Shown: one piece after another, positions 11,282 through 21,023 of the stretch
How positions within the stretch are numbered: the first letter of the stretch is position 1
Layout: every line of letters starts with the position of its first letter
NCBI GenBank assembly: GCA_027923505.1
Contig: BROI01000002.1
Location: 682,001-746,000, forward strand
DNA: 64,000 bases
Reading direction: 5' to 3'
Source: Mayamaea pseudoterrestris
Lineage: Eukaryota > Bacillariophyta > Bacillariophyceae > Sellaphorales > Sellaphoraceae
Made by a program: the position numbers and the translations under genes
The notes under the pieces: generated by a model
Databases searched by the model: none
Told to the model about the DNA's origin: nothing
What the model saw: the letters and a program-made list of their open reading frames with translations, nothing else

Positions 11282-13324
11282 ATGAAATTCTTTGGAAACT
11301 CCTCCAGCAATAAGCGGTCCGAGGATGACACGGAGACGCAGACATCCGACCCCATGAACGATCGCTACGAGGAGCAAACGGGGCTCGATGAGGAAGCGCA
11401 GGAAGTCATGGCGGAGAATCTTGATTTGATGAAAGATATCGTCATGCGGATACGAGAAGACCCAGACTTTGCGAGCAGCATATATAGTGACTGTCCTCGA
11501 CTGCAACATTTACTAGACGATCGGCCTGACTTGCGGCCCGTCTTTGAAGACCCTTATTTAGTGCGAATTAACTTTGAACAAGTCTATCGAGCAGCTGGAG
11601 GCAAACTACCTGAAGATGAAGAAAAGGAAGACCGACTTGGCTGCTTAAAAAAGGCTCTCGCCAAGTTTGTCAACTCGCCCTTTTTCAAATTCCTTCGCTT
11701 CCTCCTGCTGATAAAAAAGATTTACAGCTGCGCCACTGGCAGCAGCATTAGCACCCTGCGCAACATGGTGACCCGATGTGGATGCGATCCAAACCTTTGC
11801 TGCGATCCAAACTCTCCGGACGCCAGTGACGCGGCAAATCACGTTGACGGCGGCGACCCGGACGACTACGTTGGCAACCCGGCCAACGCGGAGCTGCGGG
11901 CCAACTTGTATGCGGCAGCCGATCATATGGAGGATCCAGAAGTGGCCGAGCAAATGAATGACTTGCTCGACAACGACCCCGAGGGACTGCAGGAAGCGAT
12001 TGAAAATGATCCAGACTTGCGTGCCTTGCGCGACTCGAGCCCACTCTGCGCCGAGCTAATGAGTGACCCAGATACCATGCGAGTGCTTGTTGATCCTGAC
12101 AATCTCCGAGCCTTGGGTGACTGTCCCGATCTCATTGAGCAAGACTTTGCCGACCCAAACTGGACGCCACCGGATATTGAATCAGGTGATATGGATGCTG
12201 GTGGTGCTGCAAGTAATGTTGATCCAACGAGCCATGTTGCAGATAGTTCGACTGGTGGTGCGAGTCAAGTCGACGCGGGAGTCTCCTCTCCGGACGCGGC
12301 GGCATCGCCAGCAACGGCGGATGCAGGCGGTGCTAATGGTGCTCCTGCTGCACCCATTGACACTGATGGAGACGGCATTACGGACGACGTTGATGTTGAT
12401 GACGATAACGACGGCATACTAGACGATCAAGACGATGATGCAGACGGCGATGGTGTTCCGGATGAGGAAGAAGCTCCGCCCGAGTATGAGCTTGGAGACA
12501 AGGAAGACGGCGGAAACAACAACAACGGCGGCCCCAAAAAGGCTGGTGGAGGCAACAAGAGCAAGCAGCAACAGCAAGGTGGCGGTGGCGGCTTCATGTC
12601 ACAATTTACATCTGGTCTCACGGACATGATTGCGGGCGAAATCGTTGGAACGTCCTATAGCGACATTATGGGAGGTGGAGACGACTTTGGAGGTTTGGAT
12701 CAAGCGGCCGACCAAGCAGCTGATCAAGCCGCCGACAGTGCTGATCAAGCGAGCAGCGCGGCGGACAATATCAACTCGGCAGCCGCAGCGGCGAGCATGA
12801 TTCCCGACGACGAGCTCGCTCAGGTGAGTGACCAAATCGATACCGTTGGTGCTCAAATGGATCAGCTCGAGAGCGGCCTGGATCAGATGGAAGATGCCGT
12901 CGAGGATACAGATGGAGCCGACGCTGCGAATGGCAGTCAGCAGCCAACAACAACGACTGCAGACAACCGAGCAACAGGTGGGCAAATCGCCGGGGCGGTG
13001 GTGGAAGACGCCATTATCTTTGGTCCATGCTTCTTGCCAGGCGACAAGGACAAGAAGGAAGGCGAGCAGAACGAGGCCATCGCAAAATCAAAGTCCATTG
13101 AAGTTGAGCAAGAAGAAGGTGAGAAGGAAGTCGAGAAGAAGAGTCGCTTTGGTTTCATTGGCAACTTTGCCGGTGCCGTTGGAGGTGCCGCAAAGGAGAC
13201 TTTACTCGGCGCCGTATTGGGAAGCGAACTTGCCGAATGGGCCATCGAGAAGGAAGAAGAGAAGGATGCCGATAAGGAAGGAAAGGAAAAGGAAACCGAG
13301 AAGCAGAAGAGCAAGAAGAGATAG
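11282..13324 (+). CDS. Acidic protein with STI1-like and TSP3-type calcium-binding repeats
   Basis: I do not recognise the 680-aa protein as a whole. Residues about 35-110 and 200-285 carry repeated Asp-Pro helical motifs (DPDFASSIYSDCPRLQHLLD, DPDLRALRDSSPLCAELMSD, DPDTMRVLVDPDNLRALGD) like the STI1/DP modules of Hop and ubiquilin. Residues about 358-400 contain D-x-D-x-D-G runs (DTDGDGITDDVDVDDDNDG) as in thrombospondin type 3 calcium-binding repeats. A basic hydrophobic helix (FFKFLRFLLLIKK), a Cys cluster, Gln/Gly tracts, an Ala/Asp coiled segment and a Lys/Glu-rich tail complete it. No signal peptide is evident. Calcium binding is inferred; the biological role is unknown. Confidence 0.7.
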   Translation: MKFFGNSSSNKRSEDDTETQTSDPMNDRYEEQTGLDEEAQEVMAENLDLMKDIVMRIREDPDFASSIYSDCPRLQHLLDDRPDLRPVFEDPYLVRINFEQVYRAAGGKLPEDEEKEDRLGCLKKALAKFVNSPFFKFLRFLLLIKKIYSCATGSSISTLRNMVTRCGCDPNLCCDPNSPDASDAANHVDGGDPDDYVGNPANAELRANLYAAADHMEDPEVAEQMNDLLDNDPEGLQEAIENDPDLRALRDSSPLCAELMSDPDTMRVLVDPDNLRALGDCPDLIEQDFADPNWTPPDIESGDMDAGGAASNVDPTSHVADSSTGGASQVDAGVSSPDAAASPATADAGGANGAPAAPIDTDGDGITDDVDVDDDNDGILDDQDDDADGDGVPDEEEAPPEYELGDKEDGGNNNNGGPKKAGGGNKSKQQQQGGGGGFMSQFTSGLTDMIAGEIVGTSYSDIMGGGDDFGGLDQAADQAADQAADSADQASSAADNINSAAAAASMIPDDELAQVSDQIDTVGAQMDQLESGLDQMEDAVEDTDGADAANGSQQPTTTTADNRATGGQIAGAVVEDAIIFGPCFLPGDKDKKEGEQNEAIAKSKSIEVEQEEGEKEVEKKSRFGFIGNFAGAVGGAAKETLLGAVLGSELAEWAIEKEEEKDADKEGKEKETEKQKSKKR

Positions 13325-13546
13325 CAGCTCTTCGCGTATGTCGCTATGCTCTTCAGCATTGTCAGCCAGCATTGGCTGCTTGTATCATAATACATTCGAG
13401 TATAAACTTAATAGCCCACCACACTTTCACAAAATTGTTTTTATTCTAGCCGTAGCTACTGATTGTTTGGCGTTGCAACAAATAGTGTGGTGTTACATTT
13501 TAACTATGTATTATGATGCTTGAACCTCGGATGCAGATACCAGGCA

Positions 13547-15100
13547 CTAACTATCGCTAGCAGCCGCTGACAGCTTCGACGGTACCGTGTACCTATCACC
13601 AAGAAGCATTGCAGTCTTCTGCGCTCCAAACTGCTTGACAAAACCAGAAAGCCAAGGCCTGACGCCATCATCCTTGCCATACGTTTGATGAGCCTTTTGA
13701 TTGTACACTAGCCGACTCCGTCGTTGATCATTTCGACCGCTATATCGCTCCCAGGAACCAATGTAGTGATTCACTCCGATAGGTTGCTTTTTAAACTCGG
13801 TGTATTCGAGCTCCTTGTTCTTTGGACAATACGCTTCGACTGGTCGATGGATGCTGTAGACAACATCTGGAAAGTACTCTTCCGGAATAGCTGCAACATC
13901 GACAATAACTTTAGGATTGCCATGGTAGCTCATGTTGTGAGGCAGTGCGTGATACCTCCACCGCAGCGTCTCAAACTCGGTCGCATTGAAGCCAGACGGC
14001 ACCATTTTCGTAATGCGCTCCGGTTTGCTTTCTACTGACCCAAAGAGCAGTCGCAGCATGGACATGCATGGGTAACTGACCTCGGCTGGAGTCTTGGCAA
14101 CAACTTGTTGTAGCAGGTGGAACATGGATCCAGGTTCCTCCAGAGACGGAATCTTCAAATAGTCGGGCTGCACTTCGCGCAGCAGCTTGCTGGCAATGAC
14201 ATACTCGTCCGTATCAATATGAATTACCCATGATGCGCCCAGTCGTCGATGCTCCTTCATGCACATGGCTAGAAAGACGCGCTGTCGATATCGGTGATTG
14301 GAAATCTCCAACAAGGCTGCCGCTGTCATTTCGTGCGTAAAGTCGCTCTGCTTTTGCAAGTACTCGGCTGGAGGGTAGCCGTTTTTTACAAATTCAGTCG
14401 GCATGTAATCTGGATCGTGCCATTCAATTATTTCCATGTCGGTATGCTTTCGCCAAAGGTCCAAGACTTCGGATGGACTCTCGGTACTGAGTGGATCAAT
14501 CGCAATAATCATTTTCCGTAACTTGAGAACAAAGTAGTGGTAGGCAATCCACTCGCTGAGAATTTCGTTATCATCCTTGATCAACATGCAGGCCGAAAAG
14601 GAGGAGTTTGACGAGAGCGACTCGGCCCGAGGTTTGATTTTGGGTGCATACTTGCGGTTGCGTAGCTTCTTGATATTCTTCCGCACCAGCGGCGTCTCCT
14701 GTCGTGACGTTCGCTCCACTGTCGTCGTTTGCGAAACAACGACTCGCGATTCGTGGCGCTCAAATCCAGCTAGATTCAAATCAGCTGCAACTTCGGCAAG
14801 CTTTATATCGTTGGCGGCAATAATCTCAAAGTGTCGACGGCGGCTTACTCCCTCCATTTCGGAGAGGCGAGATCGCCTCATGAAGAATACATTCGTCCAA
14901 ATAGACAATGAAGCAAGCAGCAGCATGAGAGCGAAGAGGTAGCCCATTTTGCAGCGGATTCGTTGCTGATCGCAGTGCACCTCGCTGCTTAGCGATCGCA
15001 TGAGACCTTGTCGCTTACTGTTGATTGTGGTTGCGGCTGCTGCTGCGGTGGAGTAACTCATCGTTGCGGGTGCGCCCGATGCATGATGTTGATCGCTCAT
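13547..15100 (-). CDS. Type II membrane glycosyltransferase, GT92/DUF23-like
   Basis: The 517-aa protein has a cytosolic N-terminus, a membrane anchor (MGYLFALMLLLASLSIWTNV, about residues 50-70), a basic stem and a catalytic domain. The catalytic domain opens with FSACMLIKDDNEILSEWIAY and includes a predicted metal-binding DxD in WVIHIDTDEYV. Conserved histidines and an HYIGSWERY segment lie near the end. GT92-like enzymes are Golgi transferases, often of galactose. The frame extends upstream to 15421 with a second hydrophobic segment, but the 15100 ATG gives standard type II topology and leaves the 15336 promoter element outside the CDS. The sugar specificity is unknown. Confidence 0.75.
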   Translation of the reverse strand: MSDQHHASGAPATMSYSTAAAAATTINSKRQGLMRSLSSEVHCDQQRIRCKMGYLFALMLLLASLSIWTNVFFMRRSRLSEMEGVSRRRHFEIIAANDIKLAEVAADLNLAGFERHESRVVVSQTTTVERTSRQETPLVRKNIKKLRNRKYAPKIKPRAESLSSNSSFSACMLIKDDNEILSEWIAYHYFVLKLRKMIIAIDPLSTESPSEVLDLWRKHTDMEIIEWHDPDYMPTEFVKNGYPPAEYLQKQSDFTHEMTAAALLEISNHRYRQRVFLAMCMKEHRRLGASWVIHIDTDEYVIASKLLREVQPDYLKIPSLEEPGSMFHLLQQVVAKTPAEVSYPCMSMLRLLFGSVESKPERITKMVPSGFNATEFETLRWRYHALPHNMSYHGNPKVIVDVAAIPEEYFPDVVYSIHRPVEAYCPKNKELEYTEFKKQPIGVNHYIGSWERYSGRNDQRRSRLVYNQKAHQTYGKDDGVRPWLSGFVKQFGAQKTAMLLGDRYTVPSKLSAAASDS

Positions 15101-15679
15101 GCGATAATATATTACTGGGCGAGTAGATTGCAAATCAACTTTTTTAATTGAGTTGGGAGTACAAGGGAGCGTCTCCTCTTGGGACAATGCATCCACAAGC
15201 AACTTTCGAACTGACCAAAAATGTATTAGCGATGGCGATCGTTGTGAAAAAGGGTCACGCAACCTCCATGCGATCATGAAAAGACAAAATAAAAGTATCT
15301 TTGCGTACGCGTCCAACAGTTTCCTTCGTTTGAGAACCGGTACGACGTCATGGATCTTACGACGACGTGTGTGAGCGACCTCGACCATGGCAAAGAATTC
15401 AGGGATAGGAGAGGGTCTCATCCAGCATACAGCAGTAGAGGAAGCAGAACTGGCTGGCTGTGCCTATCAATAAATGATTGAGCAAAAATTGGCTGTGTTA
15501 CTTCTTTCTTGGCCTTGAAGATTCAAAGAAAATTCGTTCACAAAAGTGGCTGTCGTTGCGGTCGAATCCTTTGTCGTCTCTTGTTGTTCCTAAAAGTAAT
15601 TCTACCTACTATTGGTACGTGTCGTCGACTGATATACAACGTCGATAATAGTTGGCATTCAGGCAACTTCTTTATACTA
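15101..15679. promoter_or_regulatory. Divergent promoter, GT92-like / aldo-keto reductase
   Basis: This 579-base gap contains ACCGGTACGACGTCA at 15336-15350, identical over 15 bases to the copy at 20274-20288. No RNA gene is visible. Confidence 0.45.
15336..15350. promoter_or_regulatory. ACCGGTACGACGTCA element
   Basis: A 15-base element fusing an ACCGGTAC half with a GACGTCA (CRE-like) half. It lies 236 bases upstream of the minus-strand ATG at 15100 and 330 bases upstream of the plus-strand ATG at 15680. Confidence 0.5.
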
Positions 15680-16609
15680 ATGATAGCAGTCTCCAACGAC
15701 AACTTCACCCAGAGACCGGACGAGCTAATAGCTAATGAACGGATGTTTGTTTCGGACCGTCCCTACCTCATCTACGGCGCTTCTTCAAAAAATGAACGAA
15801 CTGCAGAGCTTGTCCACTTGGCGATCAAGTGTGGTTTTCGCTATATAGATACAGCTTGCTTTCCCAAAAAGTACAATGAACCAGGTGTTGGCGAGGGATG
15901 GATTGCTGCGGCGCGCAATTTGACCTTGACTCGATCCGAGCTGTTTCTCCAGAAAAAATTTACTTCGTCATGCTACCACGATCCCGACAATCGACCCTAT
16001 AGTGATTCTGGTTCATTGGCAGACAAGGTTAGGAAGTCATTAGAAGTCTCGTTGCGCAATCTCCAGACAGACTACGTTGATTCCCTGTTAATGCACGCAC
16101 CCGAGAAAACGTTGGAAGAGACCATGGTGGTATGGCGAACGATGGAAAGCCTTGTCGACGAAAACAAGGTCCGAAATATTGGTGTCAGCAACTTATATGA
16201 TGTCGAATTCTTCAAAGCCTTTTACGAAAAGGCACGCATCAAGCCATGGGCTGTCCAGAACCGCTTTTACGCTAAAACCAACTTTGATACTGATTTGCGC
16301 GCCTTTTTGAAGAGCGAGGACATAATATATCAGCCTTTTTGGATCTTGTCAGCCAATAAGGATGCTCTGACTACCGAAATAGCCGAGGTTATGGCCAATG
16401 CCAAAGGCCTTACACCACAAACGTTGATGTACGCCTGTCTCGTGCAGCTCGGCTACGCGACGCCACTCGATGGAACGACCAATCTCGAGCACATGCTGGA
16501 GGATGTAGCAGTCATGCAACGATTACAGAAAGGCGAACGGTTCTTTACCGAAGAAGAGATGCATGAATTTGCAAAACTATTGGGAATGCCCCATGTCGAG
16601 TCATTCTAG
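15680..16609 (+). CDS. Aldo-keto reductase
   Basis: The 309-aa protein is a normal-length AKR, a cytosolic NAD(P)H-dependent carbonyl reductase. Catalytic residues are visible: Asp in FRYIDTACF, Tyr in KKYNEPGVGEGW, Lys in LFLQKKFTS and His in DSLLMHAP. The family motif VRNIGVSNLYDVEFF follows. The C-terminal half is slightly shorter than in bacterial 2,5-diketogluconate reductases, and the usual R-Q-x-x-N cofactor-phosphate segment is weak. The frame is open upstream without an ATG, so 15680 is the start. The substrate is unknown. Confidence 0.85.
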   Translation: MIAVSNDNFTQRPDELIANERMFVSDRPYLIYGASSKNERTAELVHLAIKCGFRYIDTACFPKKYNEPGVGEGWIAAARNLTLTRSELFLQKKFTSSCYHDPDNRPYSDSGSLADKVRKSLEVSLRNLQTDYVDSLLMHAPEKTLEETMVVWRTMESLVDENKVRNIGVSNLYDVEFFKAFYEKARIKPWAVQNRFYAKTNFDTDLRAFLKSEDIIYQPFWILSANKDALTTEIAEVMANAKGLTPQTLMYACLVQLGYATPLDGTTNLEHMLEDVAVMQRLQKGERFFTEEEMHEFAKLLGMPHVESF

Positions 16610-16765
16610 TTTAGCAAGTGAGTTAAACCACTTAACATAGTCGTAGATTGTATAAAGGTTAAATTTTTATACATGTCAAGCAGTGTGCTTGAGCTTTTAC
16701 AGGGCCGATCACAATGAATTAGCGATAGCGGATTGAGCAGTCTCTTACCACATTTTCCTCAACCG

Positions 16766-17614
16766 TTACGAATGCACGAGATCCCAAACGAGATCAATTG
16801 TCAAGAATAACGCAAAGAGGCCAACAATGGCGTAGATTGGAATTCGATTCAACACTCGGATACACCCTCCGCATTTCTTGACGAGCGTATCAATCATCAC
16901 CAACACGAGCAAGGATGCCAGCAGCGTGCCAATACATAATTGCACTGGATTGAATACATTGGCAATGATGAGACCAGAAAAGTACGACATTTCGTCAAGA
17001 GATCCGGCAATTGTCAATGTAATGATAGTCCAAGGTTGTACGGCACGTTCGTTGGAATGCAACGGGTCATCTGACGACTCGTCCGGTAGTAGCAAGGGCG
17101 TCGCTAGCTCGTTACTATTAGTTGCGACAAGAATCAGCATATCCGAAGAGTTAACAGTACCCACAATGTGGCTGAGAGTGTCTTCCGAGATTTGGGCGTC
17201 ATCTGGTCGATTTATTGGCGTAAACATATCTGAATCATGCTCCGAATCTGCATCCTCACTTGCAGCACCAGCCCTTCGAGCTGCCCTAACCTTGTAGTAG
17301 TAGTATCCAGCCAAGATCCAGCACACTACTGCTCCTGTCACTTTCGTAATTATTTCCGATGCTTCGTCGTCCTCATCATTCTTGCTCTTGCCACGCCTTG
17401 ACATTTCCGTTCGCAGCAAAACAGCCGCCAGACAAACGGCGACGCTAAGCGACAGCATGGTTACCACAAAGACTAAACCACGAACCAATGCAACGTGCGG
17501 ACTCGTCGCCTGCGCCACGAGAGGTACCAAGAAGGAGCATTCGTCCAGAGCCGTGACGAAAATGGTGAGGGTTGCCCCGGCGACGCCTGCCACGAAGGAA
17601 AGTCCTGCCGTCAT
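16766..17614 (-). CDS. Polytopic membrane protein with two LDE(C/M)S motifs, possible LysE/CadD/GDT1-type transporter
   Basis: The 282-aa protein has about six membrane helices in two halves joined by an acidic Ser/Asp-rich loop (about 110-185). Each half carries a related motif in its first helix, VTALDECSFLVPL and AGSLDEMSYFSGL, suggesting an internal duplication. Intramembrane acidic motifs repeated in this way recall the GDT1/TMEM165 and CadD/LysE transporters, which move Mn, Ca or Cd. The canonical E-x-G-D-(K/R) signature is absent, so the family is a guess. The product starts near the membrane without a clear presequence. Confidence 0.6.
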   Translation of the reverse strand: MTAGLSFVAGVAGATLTIFVTALDECSFLVPLVAQATSPHVALVRGLVFVVTMLSLSVAVCLAAVLLRTEMSRRGKSKNDEDDEASEIITKVTGAVVCWILAGYYYYKVRAARRAGAASEDADSEHDSDMFTPINRPDDAQISEDTLSHIVGTVNSSDMLILVATNSNELATPLLLPDESSDDPLHSNERAVQPWTIITLTIAGSLDEMSYFSGLIIANVFNPVQLCIGTLLASLLVLVMIDTLVKKCGGCIRVLNRIPIYAIVGLFALFLTIDLVWDLVHS

Positions 17615-17902
17615 GAATGTTTTAGAACTGTTCTCGGGGTAAAAGTCAGAGGCAGACTCTCAGCATGCATTTAACAAAGCCGCAGGGTTTAAACGTTCAC
17701 GACCATGTCGAAATAATCGCCGATAGTGGTCGCGTTTCGCGGGGGGTCCGTTTCTTTTGCAGCCGGTCGCAGCGTTACTAAGCTTTTGGCGATTTCATAT
17801 ACGTAACCCGTGAAGACTTGCGAACAATTCCACTGTATATGCCAAAGCATATGCTTCTAATAGTCTATTATATAAGCGACAGGTTAATGCGAAAATCTTT
17901 CA

Positions 17903-20191
17903 CTAGGCGGCAGCCACTTCGGCGCCATCCACCACAAATAGCAATGCCGAGTCATTGACCACATCGCCAGCCTTGAAATATATTTGAGCGACAGTGCCAT
18001 CACAGGGAGCCACAATTGAATGCTCCATCTTCATGGCTTCCATGACCACGACGACTTGCCCTTGACAAACCTCATCGCCAACTGAGAATAGGACGCGACT
18101 AATCGTTCCCGGCATGGGAGACTTGACCGTGCCTTCGCCAATGGCTGCGACATGATCAAGCGCACCATGATCCATTGGATTCTTAATGTCCAAAGCAAAA
18201 ACGTATTCTTTCATATTCTGTGGCCACATGCGCACACGAACCACACCATCCTCTGTGCGTAATGCCGTCTCTAGTTGGATGCGTCGCGTATTGTTCACAA
18301 CAACCTCCATCTTGCCATCCAAGTCGAGGGATCCACAAACATAAATTGGCGTAGCTTCTCCCGCTACATACATCTCAAATGACCCGTCGCGGTTGCTGAC
18401 ACATTCAATCGAGCCTGCGCCATCGCCTTCCAGCGAAAGTGTGCGGCGAGCCCGACCCGATTCGCCTCCCATGCGCCATGAGCCGGACCGCGATGACCAA
18501 GGACCGACTGAATCAGAATCATCTACACCAACTCGCTGCTCGAGTAGCAGCATGGCAGCAAAGGCACCAATCGCTTGTGCCATGGTTCCAGGAACTTGGT
18601 CTTCGAACATTTTAACATCGTCGGCATAATCCTCCAAAAAGCCAGTATTTACCTGACCAGCTTTACCAAACGTTGGATGTTGCGCGCATTTGATAAGGAA
18701 ATCAATATTGGTAGGAACTCCGGCAATTTGGTAATTCTTTAACGCCATGACCAGCCTGTCTAGGGCTGCATGGCGTGTGGGGCCGTGCACTATGAGCTTG
18801 GAGATCATTGGGTCATAGTATACAGAAATGTCTTGTCCAGCTTGTAAACCCGTATCGACGCGAACGCCGTCGGAGCTGATACCCGTGTTGATCACAGCGG
18901 GAGGATTGTGTACCCAGACATTGCCAGTGGCAGGAAGAAATCCCCGCGCTGGATTCTCAGCGTAGATGCGAGCTTCAAAGGCATGCCCGGTTGCGCCAAT
19001 GTCGTCCTGATTTGTAATCGGCAGTGTTTGACCAGCTGCAATGCGGAGTTGCCATTCAACGAGATCAATCCCCGTAATCAGCTCTGTGATTGGATGCTCT
19101 ACTTGCAGACGCGTGTTCATTTCGCAGAAGTAAAATTTGTCTTCCTCCGTTGTATCTAACAAAAATTCGACAGTTCCAGCATTGACGTAGCCCACTGCTG
19201 ATGCCGCTCGCTTTCCCATTTCCCCAAGACGCCGCCTCAGCTCAGGGTCCAAGTCTGACGCTGGCGCTTCTTCAATAACCTTTTGGTGCCGGCGCTGTAG
19301 GCTGCAGTCACGTTCAAACAGATGAACAACATTGCCATGCGTGTCAGCAATCACTTGAACCTCAACATGCCGAGGACGCACCAAGTACTTTTCTAGCAAG
19401 ACCCGCGAATCACCAAACGAAGCTTGGCTCTCGCGCTGACAAGACTCCAGAGCAGCCTTGAATTCTCCTTCATTCCAAACCAGTCGCATTCCCTTGCCAC
19501 CTCCACCCATGACAGCCTTGATCAATAGTGGAAATCCAATCTCAACGGCCCGACCCAGCAAGTAGTCGGCATCCTGCGTGTCATCGCCATAGTAGCCAGG
19601 CGTCGTTGGTACACCAGCCGCTTCCATGATAGCCTTGGATTGGGACTTGCTGCCCATGGCATTGATTGCCGACGAGGGTGGACCGACGAATCGCATTCCA
19701 GCATCCGTGACGGCCTCACAAAAGCCTGCATTTTCCGACAAGAAACCGTAGCCCTGTGATTATGGATACAACAAAGCATTAGACCTGTCAGTATTAAGAA
19801 GATGTCAACCAACGAATCTTTCAATATAGGAACGTACTGGATGAATCGCAGCCGCTCCAGATTGACTGGCAATTTCCAAAACCTCGTTCTGCAGCAGATA
19901 CGACTCGCGCGGCGTCGGCCCAGATCCAATCAAGTATGCCTCATCAGCCATGCGAGCATGCAAAGCATTAGGTCCATCGGCAACCGAATAGATTGCAACA
20001 GTCGGAATTCCAAGTTTGCGACACGTTCGAAGCACTCGACAGGCAATTTCGCCGCGATTCGCCACGAGGACCTTTTGTAGAATGGGTTCGGAAATAGCGG
20101 CGCCAGCTGATAGGAGTCGTCGACGGCTGAGTGCATTGTTAAGCAGTAGAGACTGCTGCTGCTTCAAAGCTCGACTGAGTAGAGTCGCCAT
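17903..20191 (-). CDS. MCCC1: Methylcrotonyl-CoA carboxylase alpha (biotin-carrying) subunit
   Basis: Exons 19838..20191 and 17903..19753 encode 734 aa; the intron 19754..19837 (84 nt) is GTACGT...CAG in phase 0 and joins AAIHP to GYGFLSEN. The enzyme carboxylates 3-methylcrotonyl-CoA in mitochondrial leucine breakdown. The N-terminus is a basic mitochondrial presequence, followed by KVLVANRGEIACRV. The ATP-grasp domain shows IKAVMGGGGKGMRLVW and FERDCSLQRRHQKVIEEAPA; MNTRLQVEHPITE follows. The C-terminal biotinyl domain has AMKM with Lys693. The PTNIDFL segment and overall similarity favour MCCA over propionyl-CoA carboxylase alpha. The beta subunit is not in this window. Confidence 0.88.
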
Positions 20192-20624
20192 GGTGTCAGG
20201 CTTGTTCGGAATCGAAAAGTGGCGACGAAAGAACAAGTGCCAAAAGACGATCGAGATTGTGTCATGCATGAAAACCGGTACGACGTCAAAAGGATCCAAA
20301 TTACCGCACGATCCATATAGAGCGGCTCTCCTCCTAATGCAAGCTGACTGCTAGAGTTCAAACATCATTTCAAGAAACAAAAGACAAGATGGAGGCTGAA
20401 CTGCAGAGCTTTCTTCGCCGTACGATAAATGCGGGAGGAACCGAGCTACACTGTTACTATTTACGATGTCTCAAAGACTCATCTACCGGTAGTATGCTAA
20501 AGTGAAGGCTCATTGACCTGATTGTCATTGTAATGGAGTATTTACTACTCGTTAAAGTGGACTTTAAGTGTACGACGGCATGCCTCTGCGCCATAGCATG
20601 TCGCCTGTCAAGCAATGCCACAAA
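20192..20624. promoter_or_regulatory. MCCA upstream region
   Basis: The 433-base gap includes ACCGGTACGACGTCA at 20274-20288, 83 bases before the MCCA ATG, and the palindrome TACCGGTA at 20484-20491. The 3' region of the next minus-strand gene is also here. Confidence 0.45.
20274..20288. promoter_or_regulatory. ACCGGTACGACGTCA element
   Basis: Second perfect copy of the 15-base element, 83 bases upstream of the MCCA start codon. Confidence 0.5.
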
Positions 20625-20897
20625 TTATCCCTTCTTGGCACGGCCAGGCGTGATGACTTCCCAGAGCGAGACAATGCCAATGAGCATAATGATGCTTCCA
20701 AGCGGCTGCGAAGCAATTTCTGGAATGTTGGGATCAATGAACATCTTGCGGGCTGTTGAAACAGCCTTGTTGGATTGCGTCGGCGTCACCACTTGTGTCA
20801 TAGGGCGGCTCGTCTTCATGGGACGACCAACCGTAAAGGCCGACGCGCCGTTGAACAAGGCCACAGCGGCAATCAGGAAAGTAAAGAGCTTGTTCAT
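20625..20897 (-). CDS. Small plastid-type membrane protein, unknown
   Basis: The 90-aa product has a textbook stramenopile plastid presequence: signal peptide residues 1-19 ending NGASAF, with Phe after the cleavage site, then a Ser/Thr/basic transit segment. The mature part is about 45 residues with one membrane helix near 66-82 (LGSIIMLIGIVSLWEVITPG) and a basic C-terminus. This size and layout resemble small photosystem or assembly subunits. I cannot assign it to PsbW, PsaI or another named family. Confidence 0.7.
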   Translation of the reverse strand: MNKLFTFLIAAVALFNGASAFTVGRPMKTSRPMTQVVTPTQSNKAVSTARKMFIDPNIPEIASQPLGSIIMLIGIVSLWEVITPGRAKKG

Positions 20898-21023
20898 GGT
20901 TCGCGACTAAGTCTTTGTAATGCTGGTCAACGCCAAGGCGATATGATATGAAACGGACTGCGCGCAATGCGAGGCGAGGTGTCATGAAAGATACGTCCTC
21001 AAAGTGGACAAACCCGGAAATAA

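Noticed and set aside
12427-12627. Pro/Ser/Cys-rich minus-strand frame within the STI1/TSP3 gene
   Set aside because: It is the antisense shadow of Asp/Gly-rich codons of the real gene.
17903-20191. Propionyl-CoA carboxylase alpha or acetyl-CoA carboxylase
   Set aside because: Length and the segments around PTNIDFL, FERDCSLQRRHQK and the MEAMKMEHSIVAP biotin site fit methylcrotonyl-CoA carboxylase better, and no carboxyltransferase domain is fused.
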